From Okapia johnstoni (Eukaryota > Chordata > Mammalia > Artiodactyla > Giraffidae): a stretch of DNA of 64,000 nucleotides. The position numbers and the translations under genes were made by a program. The first letter of the stretch is position 1, and every line of letters starts with the position of its first letter. Location of the stretch: positions 1,798,001 through 1,862,000 of the forward strand of contig CM044306.1 of assembly GCA_024291935.2 (NCBI GenBank), in the 5' to 3' direction. Shown piece after piece: positions 1 to 11,780 of the stretch. The notes beneath the pieces are model-generated. The model saw nothing but the letters and a program-made list of their open reading frames with translations. It ran no database searches and was not told the origin of the DNA.

Positions 1-1277
1 GCTCACACGCTGCAGACAGCGTGAGTCCTGCAGGCACACTGCTTGCTTCTGTCCTCCACCAGAGTGCGGGGCCTCTACACACCGTCTCATCACCCACTTT
101 CCTCTGGTCCAGTCACTTCTCACCATCCTCACGGCATGCTGTTTCCATGGACTCACGCTGTCTGTGGGATTGTCTGCCCCTAAGGCCTCTATTCATTCTG
201 GGGATGTTTTTCCTAGAGCATAGAGCAGCTCTGGCTAACTATGACTCACAAATCATCAACACCCTGCTCCCTGCCCACTGGGGAAGACAAAATGCCTCCT
301 GTGCATTTAGGACTTTCTACACCTCCTCTGATGGCCCCTGATTAGGGACGTGAAAATTCCAGCTTGCAGGGAGATCATGGTTCTTGATGACACAGCCCTG
401 ACACACCAGGAGTGAGAGAATGCCACTCTTTGGTGTCTGTTCATACCGGACCCTTGTTTTCAAAAGTTACTCTTTAGAGACTGTACGTATCATAAATGTT
501 CAGAGTTAAAATCGGCTAGTGGAGGGGGTGAACCAGAAAGGGTTTATTCAGGTGTGAGACAAAGGCAACATCGTACGGTGGGCACATTTTGAGCAGAGAT
601 CCAGGGAGTTTAGGTGCTGCTGGTGGTTTGGAAATAGAGCTGTCAGCATGGACTACAGCACACACGTTATCTCAGAGGGAAGATACACATGCCAGAGCGC
701 CCCTGGCTCCTGCTTCCTTCCCATCTCCCCTTCTCTGTATCTCTTGCTTCTTCCTTCTGGTCTTACTAATCAGGAAGCAAAAGAAGATAAAGTGAATTGC
801 AGAGAAAAGGGGGGTCAGAATAACAAAGATGAGGACTGTGTCTAAAGGGAAAGGACAGAGAAAAACAAAAAGGCAAAAGAAAAGAGAGGTGATGAAGAAA
901 ATGGAAATACAAAGGTTATCACTTCGCTGATGGATGTCGTTCTGTCGTAAGATATTAGTAAAAGCAAATGCGGACAAGATGAGGAGACCACGTGCTGCTA
1001 AGAATGAGGCTGGCCTTGGGAACGCCCAGGTAGTCAGTGGTTAGAACTTGGAGCTTTCACTGCCGAGTTCCCCTGCTCGGTGAGGAACTAAGGTCTTGCA
1101 AGCTGCACAGTGGTGTGGCCCCCCCCAAAATGAGTGGAACCTTTCACGAGTGCAGCATCCTGGGGTGGTGGGTATACAGAGGCGCTGAGAGACGCCTCTG
1201 TCCCCTCTGAGTTTGCCTGATAGAGCTCTGCTCTCGGACCTGCTCTCCATTTCAGCACCACGTGATATTTTCATTAC
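1..1277. other. ABCA9: ABCA9 intron after coding exon 9
   Basis: No ABCA exon could be recognised on either strand. The only element I can name is a plus-strand CHR-type SINE at about 1025-1130. The remaining sequence looks unique or anciently repetitive. Confidence 0.6.
1025..1130 (+). repeat. CHR-type tRNA-derived SINE
   Basis: Starts near tagtcagtggttagaacttg and ends in cctcgg-like then gcaagctgcacag, the consensus order of this artiodactyl SINE; diverged. Confidence 0.6.
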
Positions 1278-1446
1278 CTGATGGCTTCTTTCCCGTGGAA
1301 TTCTGGAGACACTGGTTCAAAAGAGTCATTGGATGGAGAATCTGGATCGATGTCATTCTCGAGGGCCGCGTGATCAGCCCTTTGGCGTTGGAACCAAGAA
1401 AAGGACTTCAGGAAAAACCAGGGAGGCTGCTGATGTCCGTATTCAG
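1278..1446 (-). CDS. ABCA9: ABCA9 coding exon 9 (linker before NBD1); last exon in window
   Basis: 169 bp, acceptor ttcatgtag, donor GTAATG. Encodes [19 protein letters not shown] and [16 protein letters not shown], the cytosolic linker that precedes NBD1. Same length and phase as the ABCA6 exon at 61471-61639. The next exon, which would start NBD1, is not found between 1 and 1277. Confidence 0.95.
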
Positions 1447-4400
1447 CTACATGAACAGGCAGTAATGGAGCCCTGGGTCAGTCACCACCTTGAACACCAG
1501 AGCCACCAGAAAACAATGCAACCCATCTGGGGAGGTTTAGCGATTCCTCAGACCCAGCATCAGGAACTAGCTTTCTTTGGCCATTTCTGAGACAAGCACT
1601 AACAGGGTAGTTATCCTGACTCTATTATCCTTAATTGATAAATTATCCTCAATCTATAAGTGCCCTTTTCTTAAATAAACCATCTAAAATGTTATGATAG
1701 AACAAGATCTTAGAAAGCGATATTAAATGCAGAATACCGCTATGGCTTATTTTAGAAACTTTGGTAGGGGGGATGCTTGATAATTTATATCTAATATGTT
1801 GCAGACAGTCATTTTAAAGAAAGAGAAATGAATGAAATTGTGTTGAATCACAATCATGTTACTACTTACTGGGCAAAATTTTGTCCAAATATAATGTCAA
1901 TACCAAATAGAGAAGAGCATCAAAACCCAACATGAAAATAGTAGCTATTATAAGGTACTGGTCTTTTGGAGAATCTGAATCGATGTTAGAATTCACGTCA
2001 TAGTCCAGATGGATAAGCTGGAAAAAAAAAAAAAGGTACATGTGTGGAATCGAAAAAGGATAAACAGAGCATTAAAAATTATTATTGTCTTATTTCTGCT
2101 GGACATTGGGATTGAAAAGAAAAATGAAACATGATTCCTGTGTTCATAGAGCTCTAATCTGTTGGAAGATACAGGAAGGAAACCATTTAACCACAAAGCA
2201 ATTCAGCGAGTTAGTGAAGATGGTACTCAGGGTTTAGAAGGCCACAGTCTGCAACAGCCAAGTCCTCCAGGCAGAGGTGAAAACAAGGAAGCTGATATTT
2301 CAGCTGGGCTGCCTGTAGGACTTCATCAGGCTGAACGTGGAGGAGAGGTAGGAGTTCTAGAGGAAGGACACTGTTTGAGAGTGAAAGGTAGACAGCTGAA
2401 GTACTTTCACAGTCGGGCAGAAGACAGAAGAATAATTTCTTAGTAGAGGTGTTTGTGATTGCATGGACTGTAGCCCACCAGGCTCCTCTGTCCTTGGCAT
2501 TCTCCAGGCCAGGACACTGGAGCGGGGAGCCGTTTCCTTCTCCAGGGGATCTTCCCAACCAGGGATGAGAGCCAGGTCTCCCACATCGCAGGCAGATTCT
2601 TTACTGTCTGAGCCACCAGAGAAGCGACTAAGCCAAGTTATGATGTTGTAACGAGAATTACGTTTTCTGAGAGGAGGTCAGTCTCGTACAGAACTGGCCA
2701 ATCAAAAAATAAAAATAAAACTATCCCTAGTGGTCCAGTGGTTAAGAATCCGCCTGCCAATGCAGGGGACATGGGTTCAATCCCTGGTCTGGAAAGGTCC
2801 CACATGCCACAGAGCAACTAAGCCCAGGAACCACTACTCCCGAGCCTGTGCTCTCGAGCCCGAGCTTAGCAACGTGAGAACCACTCTGCAGCGAGAGACC
2901 CACGCGTGGCCGGCGGCGAGGAGCAGACCCCACTCTTGCTGCGACCGGAGAAAGCCTGCCCATGGCAATGAAGACCCAGCACAGCCATAAATACATAAAT
3001 CCGTACATAAGCGGATCTTAGCAATGTCTCTAGGGAATTCAGTTCAGTTCAGTCGCTCAGTCGTGTCCGACTCTTTGCGACCCCATGAATCACAGGACGC
3101 CAGGCCTCCCTGTCCATCACCAACTCCCGGAGTTTACCCAAACCCATGTCCATCGAGTCAGTGATGCCATCCAACCATCTCATCCTCTGTCGTCCCCTTC
3201 TCCTCCCACCCCCAATCCTACCCAGCATTAGGGTCTTTTCCAATGAGTCAACCCTTCGCATGAGGTGGCCAAAGTATTGGAGTTTCAGCTTCAACATCAG
3301 TCCTTCCAATGAACACCCAGGATTGATCTCTTTTAGGATGGATTGATTGGATCTCCTTGCAGTCCAAGGGACTCTCAACAGTCTTCTCCAACACCACAGT
3401 TCAAAGGCATCAATTCTTCGGTGCTCAGCCTTCTTCACCGTCCAACTCTCACATCCATACATGACCACTGGAAAAACCATAGCCTTGACTAGATGGACTT
3501 CTGTTGGCAAAGTAATGTCTCTGCTTTTAAATATGCTATCTAGGTTGGCCATAACCTTCCTTCCAAGGAGTAAGCGTCTTTTAATTTCACGGCTGCAGTC
3601 ACCATCAGCAGTGATTCTGGAGCCCAAAAAAATAAAGTCTGACACTGTTTCCACTGTTTCCCCATCTATTTCCCATGAAGTGATGGGACCAGATGCCGTG
3701 ATCTTAGTTTTCTGAATGTTGAGCTTTAAGTCAACTTTTTCACTCTCCTCCTTCACCTTCATCAAGAGGCTGTTTAGTTCTTCTTCACTTTCTGCCATAA
3801 GGGTGGTGTCATCTGCATATCTGAGGTTATTGATATTTCTCCCGGCAATCTTGATTCCAGCTTGTGTTTCTTCCAGCCCAGCGTTTCTCATGATGTACTC
3901 TGAACATAAGTTAAATAAGCAGGGTGACAATATACAGCCTTGACGTACTCCTTTTCCTATTTGGAACCAGTCTGTTGTTCCATGTCTAGGGAATTACTGG
4001 TTTTCAAATGCTGGTGATCACATGGAGGGTCATGTTTCCTAAGCATTAAATGAAATAATGTTCTTTGAGGGATAGCCCTATAAAAGTAAAGGCTGGCCAC
4101 ACCAGTAACCGGGTATCAGTCTGTATTAATCAGATCTAAAAGGAAACTGACAATGCTGAGAGAAAGGAAAACCTTTTCTGTCTTTTCAATGTGCACCTTT
4201 ACAAAAGCAAATGGGGATTTTAACCTTTAGTATGTGTAGCATGAATTATCTAGGGGGAATCTAAAAACCTTCCCAGGTGGCACAGTGATATAGAATCGGT
4301 CTGTACTGCAGGAGACACAAGAGACATGGGTTTGATTCTTGGGAAGGGAAGATCCCCTGGAGGAGGGAATGGCAGCCCACTCCAGTATTCTTGCCTGGAA

Positions 4401-4927
4401 AATTCCATGGACAGAGGAGCCTGGCAGGCTACAGTCCATGGGGTCGAAAAGAGCTGGACACGACTGGGCGCACACACACAATAAGTGAAACAGTTTCATG
4501 AGGTCTTACCTGGGCCATTCCAGCAGTGAAAGCAAAGGGGCTGAGAAGACATAAGATCCACTCCAAAGCCGTGGGAAGGTGTCTGTACAGAGCTGTGAAT
4601 CCCAGGCTCCCCCAGAAGACAGTGAGGAGGAAGACCACCAGCCCCGTAAGGGAGGGTTTCTTCACCAAGACGCTCATCAGGAAAGCTAACGTTATCTGAA
4701 CGGAGAGGAGGACTCCAGGTGGCCCACGATCCGCAGGGAATCCTCAGAGGCACAATAGAAGAGAAGTCATCATGCAGAAGTATATTTCATCATTGCCCCC
4801 AGTATTTAGAAATACTGTCGCATGCAGACTCAAATGTTGCAAACAGAACAGAGGATATGTGAGCAGAATCAGCGAGAAATGACTGGTAGCTCTCTCTGAG
4901 CAAGAGTTCAGAAAGAGAGTGGGGGGG

Positions 4928-4985
<58 letters not shown>

Positions 4986-7900
4986 ACCAACTCACCAAAG
5001 ACAGGCCGTAGAGGAGAAAGAGGGTGAAGACCACCGTGAAGCCAGTCAGGATGACCACTGGGGCATGTGTCACTATAAGAGCCATCAGAGTGGCTGTGAT
5101 AGAGATGAAGCCAGTGTACATCAAACCCCAGGACAGCCTGGCATAGAAAGAAAGCATCAGTTCAAAGTGCTGCTATCCTATCCCTTGACTCCTTCATTTT
5201 TCAGCAGCTGTCTTGTGAAGTTTGCCATATACCAAGAGTAAAGGGAACACAGCATCTCGTAAGCCAGAAAACCTCTCTGCTCCTGAGTTTCATCTTCTAC
5301 TGGAGAAGGTAGCAATAAAACAAGTTAATGGGTAAAATAGGTAGCTGATTTCAAAATAAGACAAATAAACTGGAGATCAAACCAGTCCATCCTAAAGGAA
5401 ATCAACCCTGAGTATTCATTGGAACGACTGATGCTGAAGCTGAAGCTCCAATAGTTTGGCCACCTGATGCAAAAAGCCAACTCAGTGGAAAAGACCCTGA
5501 TTCTGGGAAAGATTGAGGGTGGGAAGAGAAGGGGGTAACAGAGGATGAGATGGTTGGATGGCATCACCGACTCAATGGACATGAGTTTGAGCAAACTCCA
5601 GGAGAGAGAGGAGGACAGAGGAGCAGGTGTGCTACAGTCCATGGGGTCACAGGGAGTTGGACACGACTAAGCCACTGAACAACAACAAAGCTGGATATTG
5701 TAATGAGAGTAAATGGGAGAGGTTTCCATGGAAGACATTTATGATGATTGATTTGTCCGTTCTGGACCTCCTCCTTCAGTAATTACATAAACATCATGGA
5801 ACAAAAGCCAAAACAAACGAAACAGGTGACGAAGCAGGGATCAGCAAACTTTTTCTCGGAAGAGCCAGACAGTAAATATTTTAGGCTTTTCAGACCATAG
5901 TCTCTATGGCTAGTACTTGGCGCTGCCTTCATAACACAGAAGCAGTCACAGACAACAAGAACAGTTTGACCACGGCTGTGTTCCACTGAAAATGTATTTG
6001 TAGACGCTGAAATTTGAATTTCATATAAAAATTTGGTGCCATAAAATATTATTGTCCTTATGATTTTTTTTCAAACCCGGGTAAAAGCCATTCCTAGTTT
6101 TTGCTGTTGCTGTTCAGTGGCTAAGTTATGACTGACTCCCTGTGACCCCCTGGACTGCAGCACGCCAGGCTTCCCTCTGCATCACCACCTGCTGGGGTTG
6201 CTCAGGTTCACATCTGCTGAGTCGGTGACGCCCTCCTCCCATCCCATCCTCTGCTCCTCTCTCCTGCTTTTGCCTCTGATCATTCCTAGTTTTGTCAAAA
6301 CAAATGGGCCACTCAGTTTGCCAACCCCTGACACAGATAACTAGATACAGACTGGACGTAGACACATTTATACACATGGACATTGGTTATAGATGAGACA
6401 CATATTTAGATGGAAATGAAGATAAGTTTTGTTTGTCTTTTTTTTTTTTTGCAATTGATTTCAAAGAATCAGGAAGAAAGCGTCTTTATAAGGAAAGAAT
6501 AAACTCTCCCCTTCTGTGAAGCTGCTTTAAGCTTTCTCTGCTACACTGTACCTATCTGACCCTGAAGGTAGTTACTTATTCTGTTTAAACTTCCTTATCC
6601 TCTACTGAAAAATAATAAGATAATTAAATGAAGTGCTGTATTTTATGCGTTTAATGTGGCCGCTGGTTTGTATGGAACCTACAGGCCCATTCACTCCATT
6701 CCTACACAAGGCACTACTTTATGATGGTATCAGGTTTAAATATGATACTTTACAGGTCTAGGGGGTCCAACCAGCTAACTTATTCTCTCTATGTTGCAGG
6801 ATGGAGTGTAGCCGTGGGGTTTACCAGAAGGCTGACTCTCGAAGTCCCATCACTGTCATCAGTGGCTTCATGAATTGTCTTTCTTTTGTAACACTGACTG
6901 ATACGTAGTATATGAAGGCAGAAAAAGAAATAACGCAGAAGAAAATGAAAAAATCAGTCATAACTCCTGCTTGGGCAACAAAAGGTAGTATCTTCATATT
7001 TATACCAGTCACTGACATCAGTTTTTCCATCACCGAATGATTCGTTGTGATCTAAAGAAAGACATCAATGAACACAGTGTTGGCATTAAGCTAATTATAG
7101 CCTCATGCATTTTGTCTCAATTATAGAAGTTACATGCATTCACTCCACATTTAATCTATATGTATGTCCATCATGATTCGTCCCCTTGTAAATTCTGGAA
7201 TATGCTAGATTTTGTCTCGATTCCTTAGAATATCCTTACTTAGTATCTCCAGTGGATAAAATTCTACCCACACGTGAAGTCACTTCTGAAGTGTCGCTTT
7301 GGTTAGTAAGTCTTCTTTGATACATCTCACCAGAGAATCCTCTGCCTGTGGCCTGCCTCGCCTTCACTTCCGTTCCATGACAGAGCCAGAACTCTCACTA
7401 CAACTGTTTATTCATATTTCTATCCCCCATGATCCAGGATCCCTGGAGAAAAGTGCCTGTGTTCTACTTCTTTCTTAATCCTCAGTGCTCGGTGTAAGGT
7501 TTAGGTAGAGTAATTATTCAGCGTGTTGTCCCATATTAAGTGACTAAATTAATTAAATGACAGATCCATTCAATCACCCTCTATGAAAACCAGATTTTCA
7601 AAGCAGTTAGTTTCCTTGAACTCAATACTCACTTCTATGATGGCAGCGTTAATAGCAGCTTGAAAAGCTACAAAGCCTTTCTCCCAGAACAAAGAACCTT
7701 CACATATGACACTTTCATCCATTACTTGACAATGAGCTTTAAGGGAAAAAAAATAAAAAAAGAAAACACCTATTATGATGAGATGGGACAGTCTGGGATA
7801 CAGGGAAAATCAGAATTTCAAAAGTTCCAAAATACACTCCCGGTCCACAATAATATAATGGATAGTAAGGATTCTTACCAGACATGCTTTATCAGTGTTC

Positions 7901-10900
7901 TTAAGATCTGCTCTCAATAACTTTTCATTAAATCTTATCATGCATTCTCTCCATTAGTTGAGAATGTTTTGTTGAGCTTTGTTCTTCTGTTGCTTGTGCC
8001 AATAAGGCACTACTCTTTTTAATGATTGGAAATCATTGAGCAAGAGCCTTTTCTTGAGGTTTTATTTAGGAGTAACATAGGAATGATAGCAATATAATTT
8101 CTTAAAAAATACACTTAATATCATAGGCTTTATTTAATAAGAATGAATCTGGCGTATGTTCAGAAATTGAACTTTATGTTGTGTATGTTTGTAGATAATA
8201 GACATCTACTATCACATAGGCCTCCTTGTGGCTAATGACAATATAGCAAAAAATAGATTTTTTTCCAATAGTAAGGTTACCTGAATGGTCTCTGTGCTCC
8301 TTCATCGTGGGGATTCTATATCCCCACAAAAACTTCAAATGGTATGAGAAGTCGTCTTTAAAGATGACTCTCACCACGTCCGTAGAATAGTTTAGCTCCA
8401 GCTCACCCATGCTCTGCTCATCAGGCCAGCCCGAGATTTCTCTTCCTGCAGAGTGAGAGGAGGGGACAGCCGGGTGAGGCTTCTGTGGCTGCGGTTCGGG
8501 ACAGCTTCACTGTCCCAGGCTTGGCCCCTCCGCTCTGCAGGGGCCGCTGCTGTCCTCTGACAGGGTCCTTGTTCTCTTCTCGGGTCCATCAGAGACCCTA
8601 TTCCCACCCCTGACATTCTGAGGTCACAGGAGGCGCCTTGTCACCTAGTTTTGTTGGACACGTTGCCCTTGGTTTTGAGGCAGGAGATGGATGGGCCCCA
8701 GCTGGAGCAGCAGAGTCTGGCCCCTTTGGACAGACGCTCTAAAGCAGCAGGAGGGAGGAGAAGCAGAGTCCTATCTGCATAAGAGATAAGAGACCACAGA
8801 TTCCTCATCCTGAGGTCAAGGAGACCCTCCTGACTACACATGCATGGGTAGGCTCCTGGGAGGTCAAAAGGGGAGTGATGTCAGCCTTCCCTTAGGCCTC
8901 ATCGCTAGACTCCGTCTTGGCTAACAGAGGTGGGCACACGGAGGGCACCAGAGACAAACCAGACCCGGCCTCAGGCTCATGTCCAGCTCTGTGTGACCTC
9001 GTGGGCTGGGGCCTCCAGGCTCCTCTGTCCATGGGATTCCCAAGGCAAGAAGGCTGGGGTGAGTTGCCATGCCGTCCTCCAGGGGATCTTCCTGACCCAG
9101 GGATCTAGCCCATGTCTCCCAGGCTTCCTGCATTGCAGGCAGATTCTTTAACCACTGAGCCATGGGGGAAGCCGAATACAGACTCAGAACCAGGCAAAGC
9201 AAGGTGATCGGCCAGAGGAAACCCAAAAGAAGTATTTGAAGAGATTAAAAGGCCACGCTGTCACCACCTCCCAATCTTCCCAGAGTCTTCTCACAAACAT
9301 ATGTCTGAATGATCCTGGACTGTCTCATTTTGATAAGGACCACAATGAGGATCACTTTTTTAATATAAAATTTCTTCAATAGAAGACTAGTAAACAGTAA
9401 GAAAATCTCCTTGATTCTCGAGAGGAATATGAATTAATGTTAACTAAATCTAGACACTTGAACGTTGAACACAGTTTATCAAAGAAATTGCAAATGAATT
9501 TGTGTATTTTGCAAATAAGGAAATTACCACAACCTGCCTAAAACTTACCTTTTACGAAAGGGGCAGAAGCCAACTTATTCATGATCTCCTGGGTGGTCTT
9601 GGATTCAGGGGCGAATGCAATAACATAATCAGAATCATTAAAATTATCTACACGTCCCAAGTCCACAGCAGGCAGTCGAGGGAAGTCATTAACTTGGTGT
9701 AAATTAGAGGAAAACAGGTGGGCAAACAGCACGAGGAGACATGAGAAGAGCCATTCCTGCGGAGAGAGAGGAAGCGAGTCGGCAGCTGTCCTGCACGGCC
9801 GATCAGAGACAAACGGTTTAAAAACTCTTAGTTCTGTTGGGTTGCTTGGACATTGTTTTTTCCTCTCTCCAGTTTTTAAGTGTTTCGACTTTCTTCTGTC
9901 CCTTAATCTGCGTATTTTGAAACATGCACATCATCCATCAAGACAGAGTTGTAGTGTCAATTCCAATTATAATTAATAATTTAAGTTAATTTACTTTAAT
10001 GCAAGTGTTAAAGGCTGGATTGCTTCATGAATGGTCGTGTTGACCCCTGAGTGAGAATGATAAAGAAATGTTCACTGGAATGAAATAGGCAATCTGCCTC
10101 CATAATCAGGAATGAAGTGGTATATTTATTTTCTGCTGCCCAAATGCAAAAGAAGATAGCTCCAAAAAGAAGACAGCTTCATGAAAAGACTTTTAAAAGA
10201 CTTTGTCATTGTGATAGCATTCTGGAATTGGAAATGTACCAGAATTTCAAATGCATTTGAAATCTGATAAGAACACACTTTATTGTTCAGTTATAGGGAT
10301 CAAACCCAGGTCTCCTGCATTGCAAGTGGATTCTTTACTGTCTCAGCTACAAGGGAAGCCCATAATTCTAACACATGGCCTTTAAAGGAGGTATGTATCT
10401 TATTCACCAGATGATTGTACTTTAACTCATATGTTGGTTTGGTTTTACACCTATATCTGTTTAGATAAATAAATTGACAGTTATAATCCTTATACTAAAA
10501 GAGATAAAAAGACATAAAACATCTCTTGTAGACTCCAGCTTTTACGTGTCTATAATCCTTCCTCCATACAGGGATCTTTGTATACTTTAATCAACTGCCG
10601 GTTTAAGCACTCAGCGCATATTTGTTGAAAGAACACGTGCACACTCACAGTGTTCAGAAAGTGAAATGTTAATATATCTACTCTTGAAATACGGACATTT
10701 TATAAGTGATTTTAAATTAGATTTTTCTGAATTTACTAAATTTCCTACACGAATAGCATGTGATCATCCTTACGAAGCTTACTACAGGCAAGAGTTCAAA
10801 TGCCATTTTCCTTTCCTCTTTGTTTTTCTGCTCATGATTTCTTTCAAATCGACATCATCTCTGTCCACAGTACAATGGTGTGAAAGTGTTACAGTTTGTC

Positions 10901-11445
10901 CTTGGAGTTTTTTTGCTTGTTTAATTTTGTCTTACTTTCTGCATTAAACTTTGATTACTTTCCAGGTTAAGTAAATTTCTTTCCCTTTCCTGCTGAATTT
11001 CTGTGCTTATTCCTTTATGAGATTCAGATGAATTCAGATGCAATTGCTATCCCAGTAGGATAAATTTTCAGGCTTTATTTTTATGGGAGTTGACTTTCAT
11101 AGCTTTGGTTTCTGAACGTAAATTCTTTACAAATTGCTTTCAATAAGATGTATCGTAATGAAATTTCATATTTGAAAGGAATCTCACTTGAAATAATAGC
11201 AAAGCTCAGAATTTGAAAAAAAAAAATCCAGCCTGCTAATTAGAAATAGAATATCTATGAAAGAGTAAAGAAAACAGATAAAGCGTTTGTGCCCAAGAAA
11301 GTACTCTGTCCTCTTTTAAATATGAGATGACATGGACTCTGAACCGTACCGACAAGGTCTCTCTTTTCATCCTCCATTTATTAAGAAAATTCTTGCCAAG
11401 AAGCGCCCTCATTTGCTGACCCACGCTGAAGTGCCTCTTGCTCAT
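1278..11445 (-). CDS. ABCA9: ABCA9, ATP-binding cassette subfamily A member 9, 5' part (coding exons 1-9, partial)
   Basis: Nine exons join in one open frame of 481 codons plus two bases, running off the left edge. Order: cytosolic N-terminus and TM1 (exons 1-2), first extracellular loop (2-4), TM2 (5), TM3-4 (6), TM5 (7), TM6 (8), linker to NBD1 (9). The N-terminus [11 protein letters not shown] and motifs such as [25 protein letters not shown] and MGLRESAFW match ABCA9 as I remember it better than ABCA8 or ABCA6. The extracellular part has N-glycosylation sequons NDS, NYS and NHS. All splice sites are GT/AG and every junction keeps phase; no lesion is seen. Family knowledge: ABCA full transporters move lipids across membranes, and ABCA9 has been linked to monocyte/macrophage lipid handling. 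NBD1 and the whole second half lie outside the window. The position directly downstream of ABCA6 agrees with the mammalian gene order. Confidence 0.9.
1870..2017 (-). CDS. ABCA9: ABCA9 coding exon 8 (TM6)
   Basis: 148 bp, donor GTAAGT. Begins [13 protein letters not shown] and ends [20 protein letters not shown] then DKILP, the sixth membrane segment. Same length and phase as the ABCA6 exon at 62960-63107. Confidence 0.95.
2463..2628 (-). repeat. Bov-tA SINE, partial
   Basis: Reverse complement of the Bov-tA unit, from the gcatggactgtagcccacca end to the tRNA-like gagccaccag end. Lies in ABCA9 intron 7, after the ancient-looking stretch at 2100-2450. Confidence 0.85.
2722..3000 (+). repeat. 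CHR-type tRNA-derived SINE, full length
   Basis: Begins ctagtggtccagtggttaag (tRNA-like head), has ggttcaatccctggtctgg, and ends in cacagccataaatacataaa (A-rich tail). Confidence 0.85.
3038..3988 (-). mobile_element. BovB LINE, 5'-truncated 3' end with reverse-transcriptase C-terminal part
   Basis: About 950 bp of BovB (RTE clade LINE) on the minus strand in ABCA9 intron 7. An uninterrupted frame of 293 codons (3930-3049) carries the YADD catalytic motif near residue 39 ([17 protein letters not shown]), then [19 protein letters not shown] and [19 protein letters not shown]. Both flanks share tctagggaatt (about 3026-3037 and 3985-3996), a likely target-site duplication, so this is one truncated insertion. 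No endonuclease domain is left, so it cannot move on its own. Confidence 0.93.
4266..4482 (+). repeat. Bov-tA SINE
   Basis: Near full length: ccttcccaggtggcacag head, tccagtattcttgcctgg, and gagctggacacgactgg end, then an ACAC tail. It ends 27 bp from the ABCA9 exon 7 donor. Confidence 0.9.
4510..4695 (-). CDS. ABCA9: ABCA9 coding exon 7 (TM5)
   Basis: 186 bp, exactly 62 codons, donor GTAAGA. Contains [28 protein letters not shown] and [13 protein letters not shown]. It is the direct paralogue of the ABCA6 exon at 63378-63563, with the same length and phase. Confidence 0.95.
4922..4982. repeat. (AG)n microsatellite preceded by G-run
   Basis: Nine G then about 26 AG units. It lies 14 bp from the donor of ABCA9 exon 6, on the intron side. 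Confidence 0.97.
4996..5137 (-). CDS. ABCA9: ABCA9 coding exon 6 (TM3-TM4)
   Basis: 142 bp, acceptor tatgccag, donor [26 protein letters not shown] and [13 protein letters not shown] form two hydrophobic segments. The exon completes the Trp split from the previous exon. A long (AG)n tract begins right beside its donor. Confidence 0.93.
5372..5692 (+). mobile_element. BovB LINE 3' fragment
   Basis: Diverged plus-strand copy of the BovB 3' end (gtccatcctaaaggaaatc to ccactgaacaacaac). Its frame has stops and small deletions. Confidence 0.88.
6103..6280 (-). repeat. BovB-derived (Bov-A2-like) fragment with target-site duplication
   Basis: Contains ggactgcagcacgccagg and gagtcggtgacgcc on the reverse strand. 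It is flanked by cattcctagtttt at 6089 and 6281, a 13-bp target-site duplication. Confidence 0.8.
6825..7051 (-). CDS. ABCA9: ABCA9 coding exon 5 (TM2)
   Basis: 227 bp, acceptor ctttctttag, donor [22 protein letters not shown] leads into TM2 ([19 protein letters not shown]). The cytosolic [20 protein letters not shown] is the conserved coupling-helix region. NHS is a sequon. Confidence 0.95.
7633..7736 (-). CDS. ABCA9: ABCA9 coding exon 4 (extracellular loop 1, end)
   Basis: 104 bp, donor GTGAGT. Encodes [18 protein letters not shown] and [15 protein letters not shown], the family-typical stretch before TM2. The two cysteines are at the usual positions. Confidence 0.92.
8281..8445 (-). CDS. 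ABCA9: ABCA9 coding exon 3 (extracellular loop 1)
   Basis: 165 bp, acceptor ctctgcag, donor GTAACC. Contains [16 protein letters not shown] and [12 protein letters not shown]. The NYS sequon and the lack of hydrophobic runs fit the large extracellular domain. Confidence 0.92.
8978..9173 (-). repeat. Bov-tA SINE
   Basis: Reverse-strand Bov-tA with an internal 10-bp irregularity near cccaggcttcctgcattg. In ABCA9 intron 2. Confidence 0.85.
9549..9756 (-). CDS. ABCA9: ABCA9 coding exon 2 (TM1 and start of extracellular loop 1)
   Basis: 208 bp, acceptor ctctccgcag, donor [21 protein letters not shown] is the first membrane segment. [11 protein letters not shown] and [17 protein letters not shown] follow on the extracellular side, with an NDS glycosylation sequon. 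It ends one base into a Gly codon. Confidence 0.93.
9757..11349. other. ABCA9: ABCA9 intron 1 (coding)
   Basis: AT-rich intron. It holds a short reverse Bov-tA remnant at about 10297-10361 (tRNA-like half only). I see no other named element and no extra exon. Confidence 0.6.
11350..11445 (-). CDS. ABCA9: ABCA9 coding exon 1 (start codon)
   Basis: 32 codons from ATG (11445-11443) to the donor GTACGG. It encodes [11 protein letters not shown] and NKWRMKRET, the conserved cytosolic N-terminus before TM1. The ATG lies 6 bases after a likely acceptor (aataaacag, preceded by a pyrimidine tract), so this is probably exon 2 of the transcript, with a noncoding exon further upstream. Confidence 0.9.
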
Positions 11446-11451
11446 CCTGAC
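11446..11451 (-). other. ABCA9: ABCA9 5' UTR segment directly upstream of the ATG
   Basis: Six bases (gtcagg) between a likely acceptor (ctttctccttttaaaataaa then cag) and the ATG. An alternative acceptor two codons nearer (gtcag|G) is possible. Confidence 0.5.
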
Positions 11452-11571
11452 CTGTTTATTTTAAAAGGAGAAAGTAAAGGGAGAAAATGTGAGGGTTACA
11501 AATAGAAAACATTGTGCAACCCAACCAAAAAGAAACATCTCAACAGCTGTTCCCAATCGCATGAATAGCAA

Positions 11572-11780
11572 AGTGAAGTGAAGGCGCTCAGTCGTGTCCG
11601 ACTCTTTGCAACACCACAGAGTGTAGCCCACCAGGCTCCTCCATCCATGGAATTTTCCAGGCAAGAATGCTGGAGTGGGTTGCCATTTCCTTCTCCAGGA
11701 GATCTTTCCAACCCAGGGATTGAACTCGGATCTCCCACATTGTAGGCAGACGCTTTATAGTCTGAGCCACCAGGGACGTC
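11572..11780 (-). repeat. Bov-tA SINE
   Basis: Full-length reverse copy: ctcagtcgtgtccgactctt to gagccaccaggg. It lies 120 bp upstream of the ABCA9 start codon. Confidence 0.92.

Noticed and set aside
1278..1465. Plus-strand frames (67 and 85 codons) over ABCA9 exon 9
   Set aside because: Antisense shadows of a real minus-strand exon.
3146..3943. Plus-strand open frames across the BovB copy
   Set aside because: They are antisense shadows of the minus-strand reverse-transcriptase frame.
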